Shown here in pieces: positions 1-8,700 of a stretch of DNA of 27,089 bases. The translations under genes and the position numbers were made by a program. The DNA comes from DASQFQ01 sp038327685 (lineage in GTDB: Bacteria > Actinomycetota > Thermoleophilia > Solirubrobacterales > Solirubrobacteraceae). The notes under the pieces are model-generated. The model worked only from the letters and a program-made list of their open reading frames with translations, made no database searches and was not told the DNA's origin. Location of the stretch: contig JBBQLH010000054.1 in assembly GCA_038327685.1 (NCBI GenBank), forward strand, positions 1 through 27,089, in the 5' to 3' direction. Positions within the stretch are counted from its first letter, which is position 1. The number at the start of each line of letters is the position of its first letter.

Positions 1-1
1 C

Positions 2-250
2 ATTTTCGAGGAGAGCGGCACAAGCGCGAACGACTCGTCGTCCCCCAAGTCGACCACCGTCAGCTGCCCCGCCAACACGTTGGCCATCGGTGGCTACAAC
101 ATCGCAGCGGCCGATGACGCGCCGATCGCGGTCGCGACGAATCGCGAGCAAATCCCGGGGGCCGTGTCTCAATGGGTCGTCAGTGCACACGAGACCGCTG
201 CATACGGGGGCAACTGGCAGATCGAGGTCTTCGTCAACTGCGTCGGCTGA
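2..250 (+). CDS. C-terminal part of a probable secreted protein (starts before the window)
   Basis: An open frame runs from the window edge to a TGA at 248-250 and encodes about 82 residues. The visible part is rich in Ser, Thr, Ala and Gly. It has a SCPANT...IGGYN segment, later a W-x-V-S-A-H segment, and ends in EVFVNCVG. This Cys-P-A-x-T ... G-G ... aromatic ... C-terminal Cys pattern resembles the 'CPAGT..GGG...Y..C' repeats that I recall from many exported actinobacterial proteins of unknown function; the two cysteines could form a disulfide. Start, signal peptide and full length are outside the window, so the exported location is inference. No downstream gene follows on the same strand for over 800 bases. 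Confidence 0.6.
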   Translation: MFEESGTSANDSSSPKSTTVSCPANTLAIGGYNIAAADDAPIAVATNREQIPGAVSQWVVSAHETAAYGGNWQIEVFVNCVG

Positions 251-624
251 CCACCGCTGACTCGTCCGCGTGCGCGACCGTCACTTAGGCGGCGCGCGAC
301 GCGGACGATTTGGAACGCAGTGCAGCGCGCCCAGACTGTCAAAACGCACCAGCGACCCTCCGCCTCATCGCGGCGCCGCTGTGAACCAGCGGGCGGCAGC
401 CCGAGCCAGAACCGCCGCGATCCAGGCGCGCTGCTGCTTGTCGGCAGCCTGACCGTTGCTATCGCATCCGACAATCAGCGACAGCGCAGCGAAGAGCCAG
501 ACCGTGCAAAGCCGCGCTGCTCCTTCGAGGCACTAGCGACAGCACGCCGCAGCGACGAATGACGCCAGCGTCAGCCGCCCATGCATAACCCGCAGCCATG
601 AAGCATGAGATGCGGGTGCAATCC
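251..624. other. 374-bp stretch without a recognised gene
   Basis: No reading frame here has a convincing start, ribosome binding site or recognisable protein sequence; the short frames present look like GC-rich shadows. The only structure I noticed is one copy of a short direct repeat at 517-543 whose partner lies at 929-952. Confidence 0.5.
517..543. repeat. Short direct repeat, copy 1 (partner at 929-952)
   Basis: The core TTCGAGGCAC followed by AGcGACAG is repeated at 929-952 as TTCGAGGCAC then gAGtGACAG, both preceded by GCTGCT. The two copies flank the small membrane-protein gene at 625-834. Two or three differences separate them, so this may be an old duplication or chance in GC-rich sequence. 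Confidence 0.35.
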
Positions 625-834
625 TCAGACGCCGGAATGCCCGGCGGGCACGCGTCCCTCGGGGGGTGGTGGGTCGTTCCTGCTGATCAGCCGGATGCCC
701 GCGCCGAGTAGTGCGAGGAAGCCACACGCAAGGATGATGGTTCCGGCCGTGCCTTCGACGACAAACAGGGCAACCGCGAGGAGCACCACGGCGACGATGA
801 GCCAGGGCAATGGTCCGGTCTTGAGGACGGTCAT
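625..834 (-). CDS. 69-aa membrane protein with two predicted helices
   Basis: The start ATG (832-834) sits 5 bases behind a near-perfect ribosome binding site on the minus strand (CAGGAGGTCATC then ATG), which fixes this start over longer upstream alternatives in the same frame. The protein has a short polar N-terminus (MTVLKTG), a hydrophobic helix at about residues 9-25 and a second at about 30-48. A charged proline-rich tail containing SRNDPPPPEGR follows. It is probably an inner-membrane hairpin with both ends in the cytoplasm. I do not recognise a family; it resembles many small actinobacterial 'hydrophobic' proteins of the stress-inducible type. It is transcribed alone and divergently from the mobile-element remains that start at 1084. 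Confidence 0.72.
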   Translation of the reverse strand: MTVLKTGPLPWLIVAVVLLAVALFVVEGTAGTIILACGFLALLGAGIRLISRNDPPPPEGRVPAGHSGV

Positions 835-1050
835 GATGACCTCCTGAGTAGGCAGCTTCCCAGGGTGAGCAGCTTGCGGCGAGGCTGTATCGAACGCAGC
901 ACGACGGCAAGCGCTCGCCCGCGCCGACGCTGCTTCGAGGCACGAGTGACAGTGCGGACCGGTCGCGCTGCGCTGCTGCTCTTGTAGAAGAGCGAGCGGC
1001 ATGGCTGCCTCGCACCTGGCCGGCTCTGCGTGGCGCTTCCATAACGGATG

Positions 1051-1075
1051 CTCGGGCTCGTCCCACGAGCCCGAG
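1051..1075 (+). promoter_or_regulatory. Perfect 11-bp hairpin abutting a ribosome binding site
   Basis: CTCGGGCTCGT (1051-1061) and ACGAGCCCGAG (1065-1075) are exact inverted complements separated by CCC. The last bases of the right arm form the beginning of the purine-rich ribosome binding site GAGGAGGGG (1073-1081) of the recombinase start at 1084. A stem of this strength in the mRNA would limit access to that site. This resembles the leader hairpins that keep transposase genes silent when transcribed from outside the element, but its function here is inference. Confidence 0.5.
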
Positions 1076-1083
1076 GAGGGGTC

Positions 1084-1239
1084 ATGTCTGAATTGCTGCT
1101 GGACCGCGCTGGTCGGCGTCGCTCGCCGGCGACCATGCCGGGGTTCCACGCCGGTCGCCCGCCGCGCAACAAGGGTCTGCGCTACCCGGCAGATCCGCCG
1201 AAGGTCGAGGAGATCGTCGCCGTCATGTCCGGCTGGCCC
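1084..1239 (+). pseudogene. 5' fragment of a tyrosine recombinase/integrase gene
   Basis: ATG at 1084 follows a good ribosome binding site (GAGGAGGGGTC). The first ~48 residues (MSELLLDRAGRRRSPATMPG, then HAGRPPRNKG, YPADPP and VEEIVAVM) match, from memory, the N-terminus of a tyrosine-type site-specific recombinase that is abundant in Thermoleophilia. That protein normally continues into an R-A-G-L-R-I-x-E-A-L catalytic region. Here the similarity stops at about 1225-1240 and an IS110 transposase sequence begins in a different frame, so none of the catalytic Arg, His or Tyr residues remain. The frame itself closes at 1297-1299. It is a broken fragment, probably cut by an IS110 insertion or by a deletion joining two elements. 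Confidence 0.6.
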
Positions 1240-2135
1240 GTCGCGCGCAGCTGGTCCGGGCGCGCTCGCGGGTCAAGAACGAGATCCACGCGGTGTTGAT
1301 GCGCTGCCTGAAGGACCGCCCGCCGGCCGCGGACCTCTTCGGCGTCAAAGGCCGGGCCTGGCTGAATGATCAGCAGTTGGCGGTCTGCGAGCGCGAGACC
1401 GTCGATTCCGGCCTGCGCCAGGTCGACTTCCTCGACACGGAGATCGCGCAGGTCGACCAGCTGATCGCCGCCGACGCGCTGGGCTGGCCCGAGGTCAAGC
1501 GGCTGATGAGCGTTCCCGGCGTCAACGTCACTGTCGCGGCGACGTTCATGGCCGCTGTCGGCGACATCCGCCGCTTCGGCGGATCGGCGCAAGCTGACCG
1601 CCTACCTCGGGCTGGACCCGAAGGTCCGCCAGTCCGGTGTCGGGCCGGCCAACCACGGCCACATTTCCAAGCAAGGCTCAAACAGCGCGCGGCACGCGCT
1701 CGTGGAAGCGTGTTGGTCGACCGTCCGCCAGCCCGGCCCGATCGCCGCGTTTTACGCGCGCATCAAGGCCAAGCGCGGCCACTCGTCGCGATCGTCGCCT
1801 CAGCGCTCAAGCTCGCCTGCCTGTTCTGGTGTCTGCTCACGCGCGGCGAGGACTACGCGTTTGCCCAGCCGTCGCTGACGACCAAGAAGATGCGTCGGCT
1901 CGAGCTCGCCGCCGGCGCCCCGCGCCGCCAGGGCGGCCGCGACGTCTGGTCGACCAACACCGCGATGCGTAGCGCCGAACGCGAACTCGCGCTCCAAGCC
2001 CAGCGCGCCTACGAACGCACCGTCGCTGACTGGCAAGCCGCCGCCCCGGCGAAGGTGGGCGCGAGCGCGACACCGGGGCGCGCATCACAACAGCCCTCAA
2101 AGAGCCAAGCCGCGCGGCAGACCACAAGCCCCTGA
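1240..2135 (+). pseudogene. IS110-family transposase, 5'-truncated and frameshifted
   Basis: Reading the right frames gives RRAQLVRARSRVKNEIHAVL near 1240, then LMSVPGVNVTVAATFMAAVG (about 1503-1562), then RKLTAYLGLDPKVRQSGVG and HGHISKQGSNSARHALVEA. It ends with LACLFWCLLTRGEDYAFAQP and QAARQTTSP before the TGA at 2133-2135. This is the C-terminal Transposase_20 half of IS110 enzymes, DNA transposases that work with an RNA guide. The N-terminal RuvC-like DEDD half is missing. One base too many near 1581-1587 shifts the frame, and a compensating loss near 1783 restores it. The SKQGS segment corresponds to the serine-containing region of the family. Truncation plus two frameshifts make it inactive. 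Confidence 0.8.
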
Positions 2136-2323
2136 CGTCTGCACTTCGCTACGTCAGTCACTCGCGCCCGCCCACGATGATCGCGCAGGAGGTCCCGCCC
2201 CACAAGCCGACTTGACTTTCATCCGTCGCGCAAAGATGGCATGTGCCGGGCGGTGGTCCCGGCGCGGGTGCGACCTCCTCAGCTCAAGCGCGCAAGATGC
2301 GCGCAGGTAGCTAACCGTGGAGC

Positions 2324-3199
2324 TTGAGGAGGCCCCGTGATGTGGCGCTGGAGGCGACGACAGGCTGGCGGTTCGTGGTCGAGGAGCTGCACGCGATCGG
2401 GGCGACGGTCCATCTCGCCGAGCCGGCCGAGACGGCGGCGAGCGGGGGAACAAGAAGCGCGCCAAGGCCGACCGCGGCGACGCGCGGCATCTGCGCGAGT
2501 TGGTGATGATCGGGCGCCTGCCCGAGTCGTGGATTCCGCCCGATCACCTGCTCGATCTGCGCGCCCGGGTCCGGTTGCGCCACACGCTGGTCGATCAGCG
2601 CGGCGAGTGGCAGCAGCGCATCCAGGCGATGCTCTATCACCACGGCTTTCCGCCGCGAAATGGGCTGCTGACCGTTGAGAACCGAGGCTGGCTTGAGGGT
2701 CTATCGCTTCCCGCGAGGCCCACAGCAGGTCGGCGTCGCGCTGACGATGATCGACGCGCTTGACGCGCAGGCGGCGCCGATCACGCGCGAGCTGCGGCTC
2801 TACGCGCGCCGCCAGCCCGGCTGCCGGGCACTGATGAAGCACTACGGCATCGGTGAGCTGACCGCGGTCCCGATCCTGGCCGAACTCGGTGACACGCGGC
2901 GCTTCTCCTCCTCGCGCCACGCCGTCCGCTACGCCGGGCTGGACATCACCGTCCACCAGTCAGACCAGCGCCGCGCCGCCGGACACCTCTCCCGCCAAGG
3001 CCCGCCGGCGCTGCGCTGGGCGCTGTTCGAGGCGGCCCAGGCCGCGCGTCGCCCCGGCAGTCCCGACCGCGCCTACTACGACCAGGCCGCCGAGCGCCTC
3101 GGCGGCAACGGCGCCTGCCTCGCCCTTGCCCGCGAGCTGCTCAAGCGCAGCTACCACACCCTGCGCGAACTCGGCGACGAGGCGCTCCAGCCCGTCTGA
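2324..3199 (+). pseudogene. Second IS110-family transposase, 5'-truncated, two frameshifts
   Basis: The readable protein starts at DVALEATTGWRFVVEEL (about 2336) and goes through HLAEPAETAA. It shifts frame at about 2445 (NKKRAKADRGDARHLREL) and again near 2722. It then runs intact through CRALMKHYGIGELTAVPILA, HLSRQGPPALRWALFEAAQ and RRPGSPDRAYYDQAAERLGG to the TGA at 3197-3199. This is an IS110 transposase of a different subtype from its upstream neighbour. The first ~60 residues and any start codon are absent. The last ~160 bp recur as a degraded copy at 12872-13037, so this IS type was active in the genome. Translated as it stands it would give only fragments. Confidence 0.8.
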
Positions 3200-3665
3200 A
3201 CAAACCCTGGTGCGCGCCCTGCCCTCAGTCACTCCGATGCACCGCGGCCAGCTCCCCGCATGTCGCTGCCGCCACCGCTGGGTGGACGGCCTCCAAAGAC
3301 CGAGCGGTCGCACCGCATCCCGCGGGAACACCCCATCACCCATCACGTCACCGGCCCACCGCACGGCGAGGCCGCGGACCGAGATAAGCCCGGGCGCCCG
3401 CGCGCACCACACCCCGCCCCTCCAGCGCGCCCACGCACCGCCCGGTCCGCTGAAGCGTCACTCCAACAACACCATCGCGGACTTGACGCGGAGTCCCGGT
3501 ACAGATAAGCGGCAGCGACCGCGCGGGCCTGCAGGCCAGATGAGCTGTTGATCCTCTGTGCAGCCGAGCGACGGGTCGGGCGCGGGCTCCGCGGAGGCCA
3601 CGACGTTCGCGATCACGCCGGCGAGGTCCGGTTGCGTCGTGCGCGCCAAGGTAGTGTCGCGGCGA
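3200..3665. other. 466-bp stretch without a recognised gene
   Basis: This follows the second IS110 relic and precedes the SARP-type regulator. It is proline-codon-rich in several frames and contains no frame with a supported start. The first part may be the right non-coding end of the IS110 element. A longer in-frame extension of the regulator to 3558 exists but has no family similarity. Confidence 0.45.
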
Positions 3666-5198
3666 GTGGACTTCCGCATCCTCGGCCCGCTGGAGGTCTG
3701 GCAGGACTGCGAGCCCGTGCCGCTGACCGGCACCACACAGCGCGCGCTGCTCGGGATCCTGCTGTTGCACCGCGGCGAGGTCGTTGCCGCCGACCGCCTG
3801 ATGGACGACCTGTGGGGCGAGGATCAGCCGGCATCGGGCGTCACGGCGCTGCACGTGCGCGTCTCCCAGCTGCGCAAGGCGCTCGGCCCGGCCGGCGACG
3901 CGCTCGTCACGCGGCCGCCCGGTTACGCGCTGATGGTCGCGCCGGACGCCGTCGACCTCTGCCGGTTCGAGCACCTGTTCGCGGAGGGCGAGCGGGCGCT
4001 CGCGGCAGGCGATCCGGCGGCCGCCTTCGAGCGCCTGCAGCAGGCTCTTGCCCTGTGGCGCGGCATGCCGCTGGCCGACCTCGCGTACACACCGTTCGCG
4101 CAGGGGCCGATCGCGCGGCTGGAGGAGCTACGACTCGCGGCGCTGGAGCGGCGCATCGAAGCGGAGCTGGCGCTCGGCCGGCACACGCGCGCCATCGCAG
4201 AGCTCGGACCGCTGACGGCTGAGCACCCGCTGCGCGAGCGACTCTGGGCGCTGCTGATGGTCGCGCTCTATCGCGATGGGCGACAGGCGGAGGCGCTGGG
4301 CGCATACGCGTCGGCGCGCGCGCGGCTTGTGGAGGAGCTGGGGATCGATCCGGGCCCGGCGCTCCAGGAGCTGCAGCGACGGGTGCTCGCGCATGACGCA
4401 GGTCTCGAGCTCGCGCGACCCGTGACACCGCGCCGGATCGTCCTCGCGCTGCCTGGCGCCGACCCGGAGTCACTCGGCGCGATCGCCGCGCGGCTCGCGG
4501 CGCATGCCGGCCACGAGCTGATGGTCGTGGCGCTCGTCGGCGACGCCGCTGCGCTGGGACCCGCCAACGAGCGGCTCCGCGGGATCGCGTCCGAGGCTCG
4601 AGTCGCCGCGTTCACGTCGTCCGACCGCGGCGCGGACGCGCTCCGTCTCGCCTCTGAGCAGGACGTCGCGCTGCTGCTCGTCGACGCACCCGACGGCGAG
4701 CCGGACGCCGGCATCGCCGCCGTGCTCGACCGGTCGCCCTGCGACGTCGCGCTCGTGACGCGCCGGCCGACGGGCGCCGGCGCGGTGGTCGTCCCGTTCG
4801 GCGGCCGCGACCACGACTGGGCGGCCCTCGAGCTCGGCGCCTGGCTCGCGCAGGCACACGGCGCCCCGCTGCGCCTGGCGGGCACCGAGGGGCATGCCGG
4901 GGGCCGCGACGCGAGCCGGCTGCTGGCGAGCGCGTCGCTTGCCGTGCAGCGCGGTGCCGGTGTGCTGAGCGAGACGGTGCTCGTCCTTCCCGGCGTCGAT
5001 GGCGTCCTCCAGGCAGCCGCCGACGCGGCGTTCCTGGTTCTCGGCCTGTCCGACGCGCAGGAGATCGGTGAGGTGCGGCTCGAGCTCGCACGGCGGGCGC
5101 GACCGTGTGCTCTGCTCGTGCGTCGTGGGCTCCGTCCGGGTGGCCTAGCACCGAGCGTTGCGCTGACGCGCTTCACCTGGTCGGCGGTGCGCGGCTGA
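3666..5198 (+). CDS. SARP/BTAD transcriptional regulator with C-terminal Usp-like half
   Basis: The chosen GTG start (3666) gives VDFRILGPLEVW, the usual first strand of AfsR/SARP-type regulators; the frame is open for 36 more codons upstream but these look non-coding. Residues 1-90 form the OmpR-like winged helix (RALLGILLLHRGEVVAADRL, then WGEDQPASG, VSQLRKALG and TRPPGYAL). Residues ~95-240 are the bacterial transcriptional activation domain (CRFEHLFAEGERALAAGD, LWRGMPLADL, HPLRERLWALLMVALYRDGR, ELGIDPGPALQELQRRVL). Residues ~255-510 show repeated hydrophobic strands with RRIVLALPG, HELMVVALVGD and CDVALVTRRPTG, resembling one or two UspA folds rather than the AfsR ATPase. No Walker motif is seen. 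It probably activates genes by binding short direct repeats. The next gene, 5296, has such a repeat in front of it. The Usp assignment is inference. Confidence 0.85.
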   Translation: MDFRILGPLEVWQDCEPVPLTGTTQRALLGILLLHRGEVVAADRLMDDLWGEDQPASGVTALHVRVSQLRKALGPAGDALVTRPPGYALMVAPDAVDLCRFEHLFAEGERALAAGDPAAAFERLQQALALWRGMPLADLAYTPFAQGPIARLEELRLAALERRIEAELALGRHTRAIAELGPLTAEHPLRERLWALLMVALYRDGRQAEALGAYASARARLVEELGIDPGPALQELQRRVLAHDAGLELARPVTPRRIVLALPGADPESLGAIAARLAAHAGHELMVVALVGDAAALGPANERLRGIASEARVAAFTSSDRGADALRLASEQDVALLLVDAPDGEPDAGIAAVLDRSPCDVALVTRRPTGAGAVVVPFGGRDHDWAALELGAWLAQAHGAPLRLAGTEGHAGGRDASRLLASASLAVQRGAGVLSETVLVLPGVDGVLQAAADAAFLVLGLSDAQEIGEVRLELARRARPCALLVRRGLRPGGLAPSVALTRFTWSAVRG

Positions 5199-5199
5199 A

Positions 5200-5220
5200 G
5201 CGGCGTTAGGGCGGCGTTAG
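5200..5220 (+). promoter_or_regulatory. Direct repeat with 11-bp period, candidate SARP operator
   Basis: GCGGCGTTAG occurs at 5200-5209 and again at 5211-5220, an exact 10-mer with an 11-bp period. SARP regulators are known to bind heptameric direct repeats with 11-bp spacing placed just upstream of the -10 region. The repeat lies right behind the SARP stop codon and 76 bp before the next gene's start. No clear -10 hexamer was found at the expected distance. Confidence 0.45.
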
Positions 5221-5295
5221 CGAGCCGGCATCCCCCGGAGCGATTCTGCTTCACGAAGCCGCCGACCCGGCGGCCCGGCTCTCAGGAGGAGCTCC

Positions 5296-5694
5296 ATGTT
5301 CACCGCCATCCGCACCGTCAATCGCCGCCGCACCGTCGCCGCCCTCGCCGGAGCGTGCATCGCGTTCGGCGCCGCATCGCCGGCACACGCCGCCGACACC
5401 GTCGGCGACACCCAGGCCGAGTTCGGCAAGACGGTGGTCGCGTCGCAGCCGAAGGCCGGCGACACGCCCGCCGAGTTCGGCAAGGACGTGACCGTGCCGC
5501 AGCCGAAGGCCGGCGACACGCCCGCCGAGTTCGGCAACGACGTGACCGTGCCGCAGTACGTCGAGGTCGTCAAGCCCGAGCGGACCATCGTCCGCGAGGC
5601 CGACCTGGCGCTGCCGATCGCCCTCTCCGGCCTGGCGCTGCTCGTCGCGCTCGCCGGCATCGCGCTGCCGCGCCGCAGCCCGCGCGCCCACTGA
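5296..5694 (+). CDS. Small exported protein with AEFG repeats and C-terminal helix
   Basis: The ATG is placed 6 bases after an AGGAGG-type ribosome binding site (CAGGAGGAGCTCC). The 132-residue protein begins with a signal peptide: basic MFTAIRTVNRRR, hydrophobic core AALAGACIAFGAA, cleavage probably after PAHA at about residue 32. It then carries two nearly identical 18-residue repeats QPKAGDTPAEFGKDVTVP, preceded by a diverged GDTQAEFGKTVVAS unit. A single hydrophobic helix follows (about residues 103-123, LPIALSGLALLVALAGIAL), and the protein ends RRSPRAH. This suggests a surface protein anchored by its C-terminal helix, with the repeats outside. No LPxTG motif is present. Function unknown. 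It converges on the receptor-like kinase gene and shares its terminator. Confidence 0.75.
   Translation: MFTAIRTVNRRRTVAALAGACIAFGAASPAHAADTVGDTQAEFGKTVVASQPKAGDTPAEFGKDVTVPQPKAGDTPAEFGNDVTVPQYVEVVKPERTIVREADLALPIALSGLALLVALAGIALPRRSPRAH
5404..5553 (+). repeat. 54-bp tandem repeats inside the exported-protein gene
   Basis: Two 54-bp units (5446-5499 and 5500-5553) differ by a single visible base that changes a Lys to an Asn codon. A diverged earlier unit covers about 5404-5445. The near identity at DNA level, including third codon positions, indicates a recent duplication. Confidence 0.75.
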
Positions 5695-5703
5695 CCACCC
5701 ACC

Positions 5704-5730
5704 GACGCCGCCCCCACCGGGGGCGGCGTC
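5704..5730. terminator. Bidirectional hairpin terminator between convergent genes
   Basis: GACGCCGCCCCC (5704-5715), loop ACC, and GGGGGCGGCGTC (5719-5730) form a perfect 12-bp stem. It lies between the stop of the exported-protein gene (5694) and the end of the kinase gene (5729). There is no long T-run on either side, which is usual in high-GC actinobacteria. Confidence 0.75.
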
Positions 5731-8700
5731 ACTCCACCATGGCGGGCGTCACGGGGATCACGTCCTCGACGACTACGGCGGAAAGGCTCTGGATCCCCGT
5801 GCCGCGCTTGCCGCCGACGACGCGCACGATTGTGTCAACCCCCTCCCTGATGTCGCCGCGCTCATCGAAGCCGACCTCCCCGACAAGCCCCCGCGGGTCG
5901 CGCGCGCGCAGGAGCTGCTCGAGCACCGACGCCCGCGTGCCGTCGGAGCGCGCGATGGCGTCGAGCAGCGTCTCGGCCGTCTGCGCCGCGTAGACGGCGT
6001 ACTGGGCGACCTCGACGCCGGGTTGCGAGCGGGCGAAGCGCTCGAGGAAGCGGTCGCCTGCCGGTGGGAGGCGGTTCGTGGCAAGCCCCTGGTACGTCAG
6101 GTAGACACCCAGCGCCGAGGCGCCGGCCGCGTCGAAGAGGTCGGTTGCGACCAACCCGTCGGGCGCCAGGATGTCGACCCGCCTGCCCAGCGTCGAGCGC
6201 AGGTCCTTGACCAGCTGCCCAGCGTTGCTGACGACCAGCCCGCTGACAAGGACGGCGTCCGCACCCGAGGCCTTGACGCGCCGCGCGAGCCCGGCGTACG
6301 AGTCGCGTCGCCGGTCCCAGCGGACCCGGCCGGCGATCTCGAGCCCCCGCCGCTCCGCGACCGTCGCGAACGCGTCCGCGACGAGATCGGAGTAGCCCGG
6401 GTTATCGTCTTCGAGGATGAAGGCGCGCTCGCGGCCGCGCCGGTGAGCGAACTCGGCAAGGGCGGCGCCCTGCAGGTCGTCGGCCGGGAAGATGCGGGCG
6501 AAGCTGCGCTTCCCCGTCGGGTACAGCTTCCCGAGGAAGCCTGGCTCATCGGCCTCGCGCGTCAGGCCGACGTAGGAGTTCGTGGCCGAGATCATCGGCA
6601 CCGGACCGCCCCGCGCGCGGTTCAGCTCGGGCAGCAGGGCGACCGCGCAGCCCGAGTTGAACGACCCGAGCACGGCGACGACGTCCGGGTTGCGGGCGTA
6701 GGCGCGGCCGTTGCTGGCGCAGCGGTCGAAGTCGTACTGGCCGGTGGCCGGCAGCGCGTCGTTGCACGACTGGTACGCGAGGCGGAACCGGCCGGCGCGG
6801 AAGCGGCGCTCGCGCATCACGAACTGGATCGCCTGCGCCATCTGCGTCGCCTCCAGTCGTGAATCGCCGAGCAGCGGCAGGTCGGAGGCGATCAGCAGGT
6901 CCGCCTTGCCGCCGTTGCCGGCGACCACCGGCTCGCAGATGTCCGGCGGCAGCGTGCGGACGCCAGCCGCGCTGCGTGCGGGCGCGGCCCCGACGCCCGT
7001 CGTCGCCGCCCACACGGTGCGGTCGTCGGTCGCGAGCGAGCGCGGGGTGCCGCCGACCTCGATGACGCGCACGACGCGCATCTCGACAGGATCCACCTGC
7101 GTGACGGTGCCGGCGCCGGGGTTCGCGATCCAGACGGCGCGGCGCGTCGCCGCCACGTCGGTCGCGCCCGACCCGACCTCGACAGAGCCGGGAACGCTGC
7201 GCTCGCCCGGGACGATGCGCCACAGCTTGCCCTCCCCCGCCGATGTCGCCCACACCGCCGTGTCGCCCACGGCGAGGCCGTCGACCCCACCGGGGATCCT
7301 GACCCGCCGCCCGGGCCGGCCCGTCCGCGGGTCGAGCGGCACCACGGACCCATCCTGGGCGAGTGCCCACACCCCCGCGCCGCCGGCCGCGACGGCGAAC
7401 GCGCTGATGCGCCGGGGCGACGCGGCCACGCGGGCGGCCGGCCCGTCGACGCGCACCACCGATCCGTCGGCTTTGACGACCCACAGGGCGTCGCCCAGCA
7501 CGGCGACCTGGCTGTCGACGCCGTTGGCGTCCGCGAGGTCACCGCGCGGCGGCGTCGGGACCTCCGCCTCCTGGCTCTGCGTCGCAGGGTCGAGCCGCAC
7601 GACCTTGTCCAGGGTCGGTCCCAGCGAGAAGTTGCCCTTACGCGGCGTCCCGTTCGCGACCCAGACGCCACCGGCGCCGATCGCGACGTCGATGGGCGTG
7701 GCGCCGGTCGCGGTCGACTCGACGGCGCCGGTCTCGGTGTCGAGGCGCAGCAACGTGCGCGCGTCGGCGTCGATCATCCAGAGCCGTCCGGAGCCGTCAG
7801 AGGCGAGCGCCGTCGGCGTGCGCCCGGCCGCCAGCCGGCCCGTGACGCGGCCCTTCGCCGCGTCGATGGCCACCACCTGCCCACCGGAGGGCGGCCCCAC
7901 GGAACGCTCGTCGCCGCCGATGAACGCGACGACCCCGACCGCGATCCCCGCCAGCGCGAGCGCCAGGCCGCCGGCCAGCAGCACGCGGCGCCGGCGTGGC
8001 GGCGCGCCCGGCGGCGGGGCGGGCGCCACGGGCGCGGTGCCGGCGAGCGCGGACCGCGCGGCCTCCGCCAGCTCGCCGCAGCTCTGCCACCGTTCCTCGG
8101 GCTCTTTGGCGAGCGCCCGAACGACCACGGCGTCGAGCGCCGGCGGAACGCCCGGGCGCCGCTCGCTCGCCGAGGGCGGCTCGTCCTGGAGGTGCGCGTA
8201 GATGCGCGTCATGTCGGAGTCGCGCGGGAACGGCACCGCACCGGTCAAACATTGGTAGAGCACGCAGCCGAGCGAGTAGACGTCGGCACGGCCGTCGATC
8301 GGGTCTCCGCGGATGCGCTCGGGCGCGACGTAGTCGACGCTGCCGACGAGCTGCCCGCTCTCGGTCAGCCGCTCCGGGCTGGTGATGTCCTGCGTGATCC
8401 CGAAGTCGACCAGGTAGACACGCTCGTCGCCGCGCTCGGATGACACCAGCGTGTTGGCCGGCTTGACATCGCGATGGATCAGTCCGGCGGCGTGTGCCAC
8501 GTCGAGCGCGTCGGCGAGCTGCTCGACGAGCGCCACCGCGCGCTCCGGCGCGAGCGCGCCCTCACTGCGCAGGATCGCGCCGAGGTCACGCCCGTCGACG
8601 TAGCGCATCGCGAGATATAGCACGCCGTCGATGTCGCCCGCCTCGTAGATCGGCACGACGCCCGGATGCTCGATCGCGGCCGCCAGCCGCGACTCGCGGA

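Larger units (their letters stand above)
1051..3199 (+). mobile_element. Scrap zone of three mobile-element genes
   Basis: A recombinase 5' end and two different IS110 transposase 3' parts lie head-to-tail with no intact cargo between them. All three are truncated. I cannot define element ends: IS110 elements lack clear terminal inverted repeats, and none are visible. The 188 bp between the two IS110 genes (2136-2323) contain no gene and probably represent the right flank of the first element. Confidence 0.55.

Noticed and set aside
2136..2323. IS110 bridge/guide RNA gene
   Set aside because: Guide RNAs are expected in IS110 non-coding ends, but I could not identify the internal loops or element ends by eye, and both transposases are broken.
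4268..5254. Long minus-strand frame opposite the SARP regulator
   Set aside because: Ser/Arg/Ala-rich antisense shadow without start signal or family similarity.
5446..5553. CRISPR array
   Set aside because: The repeats are contiguous coding units without spacers. The repeats at 8941-9086 also lack spacers and are imperfect.
6711..8201. 496-codon plus-strand frame opposite the kinase gene
   Set aside because: Antisense shadow; the minus-strand kinase has all conserved motifs in this interval.
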